Positions 5,181-6,401 of a DNA stretch of 6,401 nt are shown here, piece by piece (positions within the stretch are counted from its first letter, which is position 1; each line of letters begins with the position of its first letter). The stretch lies in assembly GCA_934678955.1 (NCBI GenBank), contig CAKUSI010000225.1, positions 1-6,401 on the forward strand, in the 5' to 3' direction. This stretch comes from an uncultured Austwickia sp. GTDB taxonomy: Bacteria > Actinomycetota > Actinomycetes > Actinomycetales > Dermatophilaceae. Under the pieces are notes generated by a model, which was given only the letters and a program-made list of their open reading frames with translations, did not search any database and had not been told where the DNA came from. The position numbers and the translations under genes were made by a program.

Positions 5181-6271
5181 GCCCGCAGGCCTCCTCCCCC
5201 GCGGCCGTCCCCGTCGATGCCCCGGACGTCGCCACGCGCGAGGGCCTGGCGGCGATGGCCGGGGCGACCGTGGCGATCACGGGCGGGACCGGCTCGTTCG
5301 GCTCGACGATGGCCCGCCACCTGCTGCGCTCCGACGTCGGTTGCGTGCACATCTTCAGTCGTGACGAGGCCAAGCAGCACGACATGCGGCTGGCGTTCTC
5401 CGACCCGCGGCTGCGGTTCTTCATCGGCGACGTGCGCGACCCCGAGTCCTGCGCGGCGGCGTTCGCCGGAGTCGATCACGTCTTCCACGCGGCGGCGTTG
5501 AAGCAGGTGCCGAGCTGCGAGTTCTTCCCGATGCAGGCCGTGCGCACCAACGTGCTCGGCAGCCGGCACGTCATCGACGCCGCCGCCCGGGCCGGCGTGC
5601 GCTCGGTCGTCTGCCTGTCGACGGACAAGGCGGTCTACCCCGTCAACGCGATGGGGATGACGAAGGCGCTCATGGAGAAGCAGGCGCAGGCGTTCGCGCG
5701 GCAATATCCCGACAGCCCGACCACGATCTCGGTCACCCGCTACGGCAACGTCATGTATTCGCGCGGGTCGGTGATCCCGCTGTTCGTCCAGCAGATCCAG
5801 GCCGGCACGCCGCTGACGATCACCGAGCCGCTCATGACGCGCTTCCTGATGTCTCTCGAGGCCTCGGTGGACCTGGTCGTCTACGCGTTCTCGAACGCCG
5901 CCCCCGGCGACCTCTTCGTCCGCAAGGCGCCCGCGAGCACGGTGGAGGTGTTGGCCCGCGCCGTGGCCGAGCTGCTCGGACGCCCCGACCACCCGATCCG
6001 CGTGATCGGCTCCCGGCACGGGGAAAAGCTGCACGAGACCTTGCTGTCGGTCGAGGAGATGGCCAAGGCGGAGGACCGCGGCGGCTACTTCCGCGTCGGT
6101 GTGGACGCGCGCTCGATGCAGTACGAGCAGTACTTCGAGGAGGGCACCCCCGAGGTGTCCCGGCTCACCGACTACACCTCGGAGAACACCGAGCGTCTCG
6201 ACGTGGCCGGCACCAAGGAGCTGCTGCTGACGCTGCCCGAGATCCGGGCCCTCGTGCAGGGCGCGGCATGA
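5177..6271 (+). CDS. capE: UDP-GlcNAc 4,6-dehydratase/5-epimerase, CapE/FnlA/WbjB type
   Basis: This 364-residue soluble extended SDR catalyses the first step to UDP-N-acetyl-L-fucosamine: 4,6-dehydration of UDP-GlcNAc with C5 epimerisation, giving the UDP-4-keto-6-deoxy-L-arabino-hexulose intermediate. The NAD(P) loop is T35-GGTGSFG (36-42), followed by FSRDEAKQHDMR (60-71), GDVRD (84-88) and HAAALKQVP (104-112). The active-site segment is S148-T-D-K151, then NAMGMTKALMEK (157-168), with Met159 at the usual YxxxK tyrosine site, as known for CapE. YGNVMYSRGSVIP and the C-terminal YTSENTERLDV are also hallmarks of this subfamily and separate it from PseB. About 26 Ala/Pro-rich residues precede the usual family start. 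AGGAG (5163-5167) sits 9 nt before the ATG, and the ATGA overlap with the previous gene implies translational coupling. Confidence 0.93.
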   Translation: MSPQASSPAAVPVDAPDVATREGLAAMAGATVAITGGTGSFGSTMARHLLRSDVGCVHIFSRDEAKQHDMRLAFSDPRLRFFIGDVRDPESCAAAFAGVDHVFHAAALKQVPSCEFFPMQAVRTNVLGSRHVIDAAARAGVRSVVCLSTDKAVYPVNAMGMTKALMEKQAQAFARQYPDSPTTISVTRYGNVMYSRGSVIPLFVQQIQAGTPLTITEPLMTRFLMSLEASVDLVVYAFSNAAPGDLFVRKAPASTVEVLARAVAELLGRPDHPIRVIGSRHGEKLHETLLSVEEMAKAEDRGGYFRVGVDARSMQYEQYFEEGTPEVSRLTDYTSENTERLDVAGTKELLLTLPEIRALVQGAA

Positions 6272-6401
6272 CGCGCATCGTCGTGACCGGGGCCGCAGGG
6301 TTCCTCGGCTGGCACGCCCTCGCCCGCATCGGCACGCTCGACGGGGTGGAGGCGGTCCCGATCGACCGGGCGGCCTTCGCCGGACCGGCGCTCGACGAGG
6401 C
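6268..6401 (+). CDS. capF: N-terminus of a CapF/FnlB/WbjC-like SDR reductase (3' partial)
   Basis: The first 44 codons of a gene run off the window. They begin MTRIVVTGAAGFLGWHALAR, an SDR Rossmann start with the TGxxGFLG NAD(P) loop at residues 7-14. The following GVEAVPIDRAAF fits the second strand of CapF-type proteins. CapF reduces the CapE product (after a C3 epimerisation) to UDP-N-acetyl-6-deoxytalosamine, the second step to UDP-FucNAc. The ATG overlaps the capE-like stop (ATGA), with only a weak CAGGG upstream, so translation is probably coupled. Position after capE is the main support for the CapF call; from the fragment alone it could be another sugar-nucleotide epimerase or reductase. 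Confidence 0.75.
   Translation, partial: MTRIVVTGAAGFLGWHALARIGTLDGVEAVPIDRAAFAGPALDE

Noticed and set aside
4595..6034. 479-codon minus-strand frame antisense to capD/capE
   Set aside because: Low-complexity Arg/His/Gly product, antisense to two conserved SDR genes.
1..6401. tRNA, rRNA, transposase, integrase or toxin-antitoxin genes
   Set aside because: Nothing matching their motifs was seen on either strand.

Overview
The window is very GC-rich, with codon third positions almost all G or C. It has GTG/TTG starts, purine-rich Shine-Dalgarno sites and long spurious antisense frames. This points to a high-GC actinomycete (Actinomycetota); I cannot name the genus from sequence alone. No RNA gene, insertion sequence, integrase, CRISPR array or origin was seen. 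I found no clear undescribed system; the least explained element is a 16-bp tandem-repeat array at 1891-1969.

Left part (1-1058, + strand): the last 25 codons of an unidentified, hydrophobic-ended protein stop at 79. After a 181-bp gap comes a PadR-family regulator (261-1058) with an N-terminal winged helix, a Gly/Ser/Gln repeat linker and a separate C-terminal helix. It ends tail to tail with the next gene; the two stop codons share the palindrome CTAG.

Middle part (1055-3006, - strand): three genes read leftward. From upstream to downstream they are a zinc-less MDR-type oxidoreductase (2020-3006), a PaaI-type hotdog acyl-CoA thioesterase (1374-1835) and a small unidentified protein (1055-1324). 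The 184-bp gap between oxidoreductase and thioesterase carries the 16-bp repeat array and a perfect 9-bp inverted repeat just upstream of the thioesterase ribosome binding site. This suggests the thioesterase and small protein have their own regulated promoter.

Right part (3108-6401, + strand): diverging from the oxidoreductase is a tightly coupled nucleotide-sugar operon. It starts with a membrane-anchored CapD/WbpM/PglF-type UDP-HexNAc 4,6-dehydratase (3108-5180). Next is a soluble CapE/FnlA/WbjB-type UDP-GlcNAc 4,6-dehydratase/5-epimerase (5177-6271). Last is the start of a CapF/FnlB/WbjC-like NAD(P)-dependent reductase (6268 to the window end). Both junctions are ATGA overlaps. The gene order matches capD-capE-capF of staphylococcal capsule loci, so the operon probably makes UDP-N-acetyl-L-fucosamine, plus a CapD product such as a UDP-D-QuiNAc/FucNAc precursor, for a cell-surface polysaccharide. 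A CapG-like UDP-HexNAc 2-epimerase would be expected just beyond the right edge.
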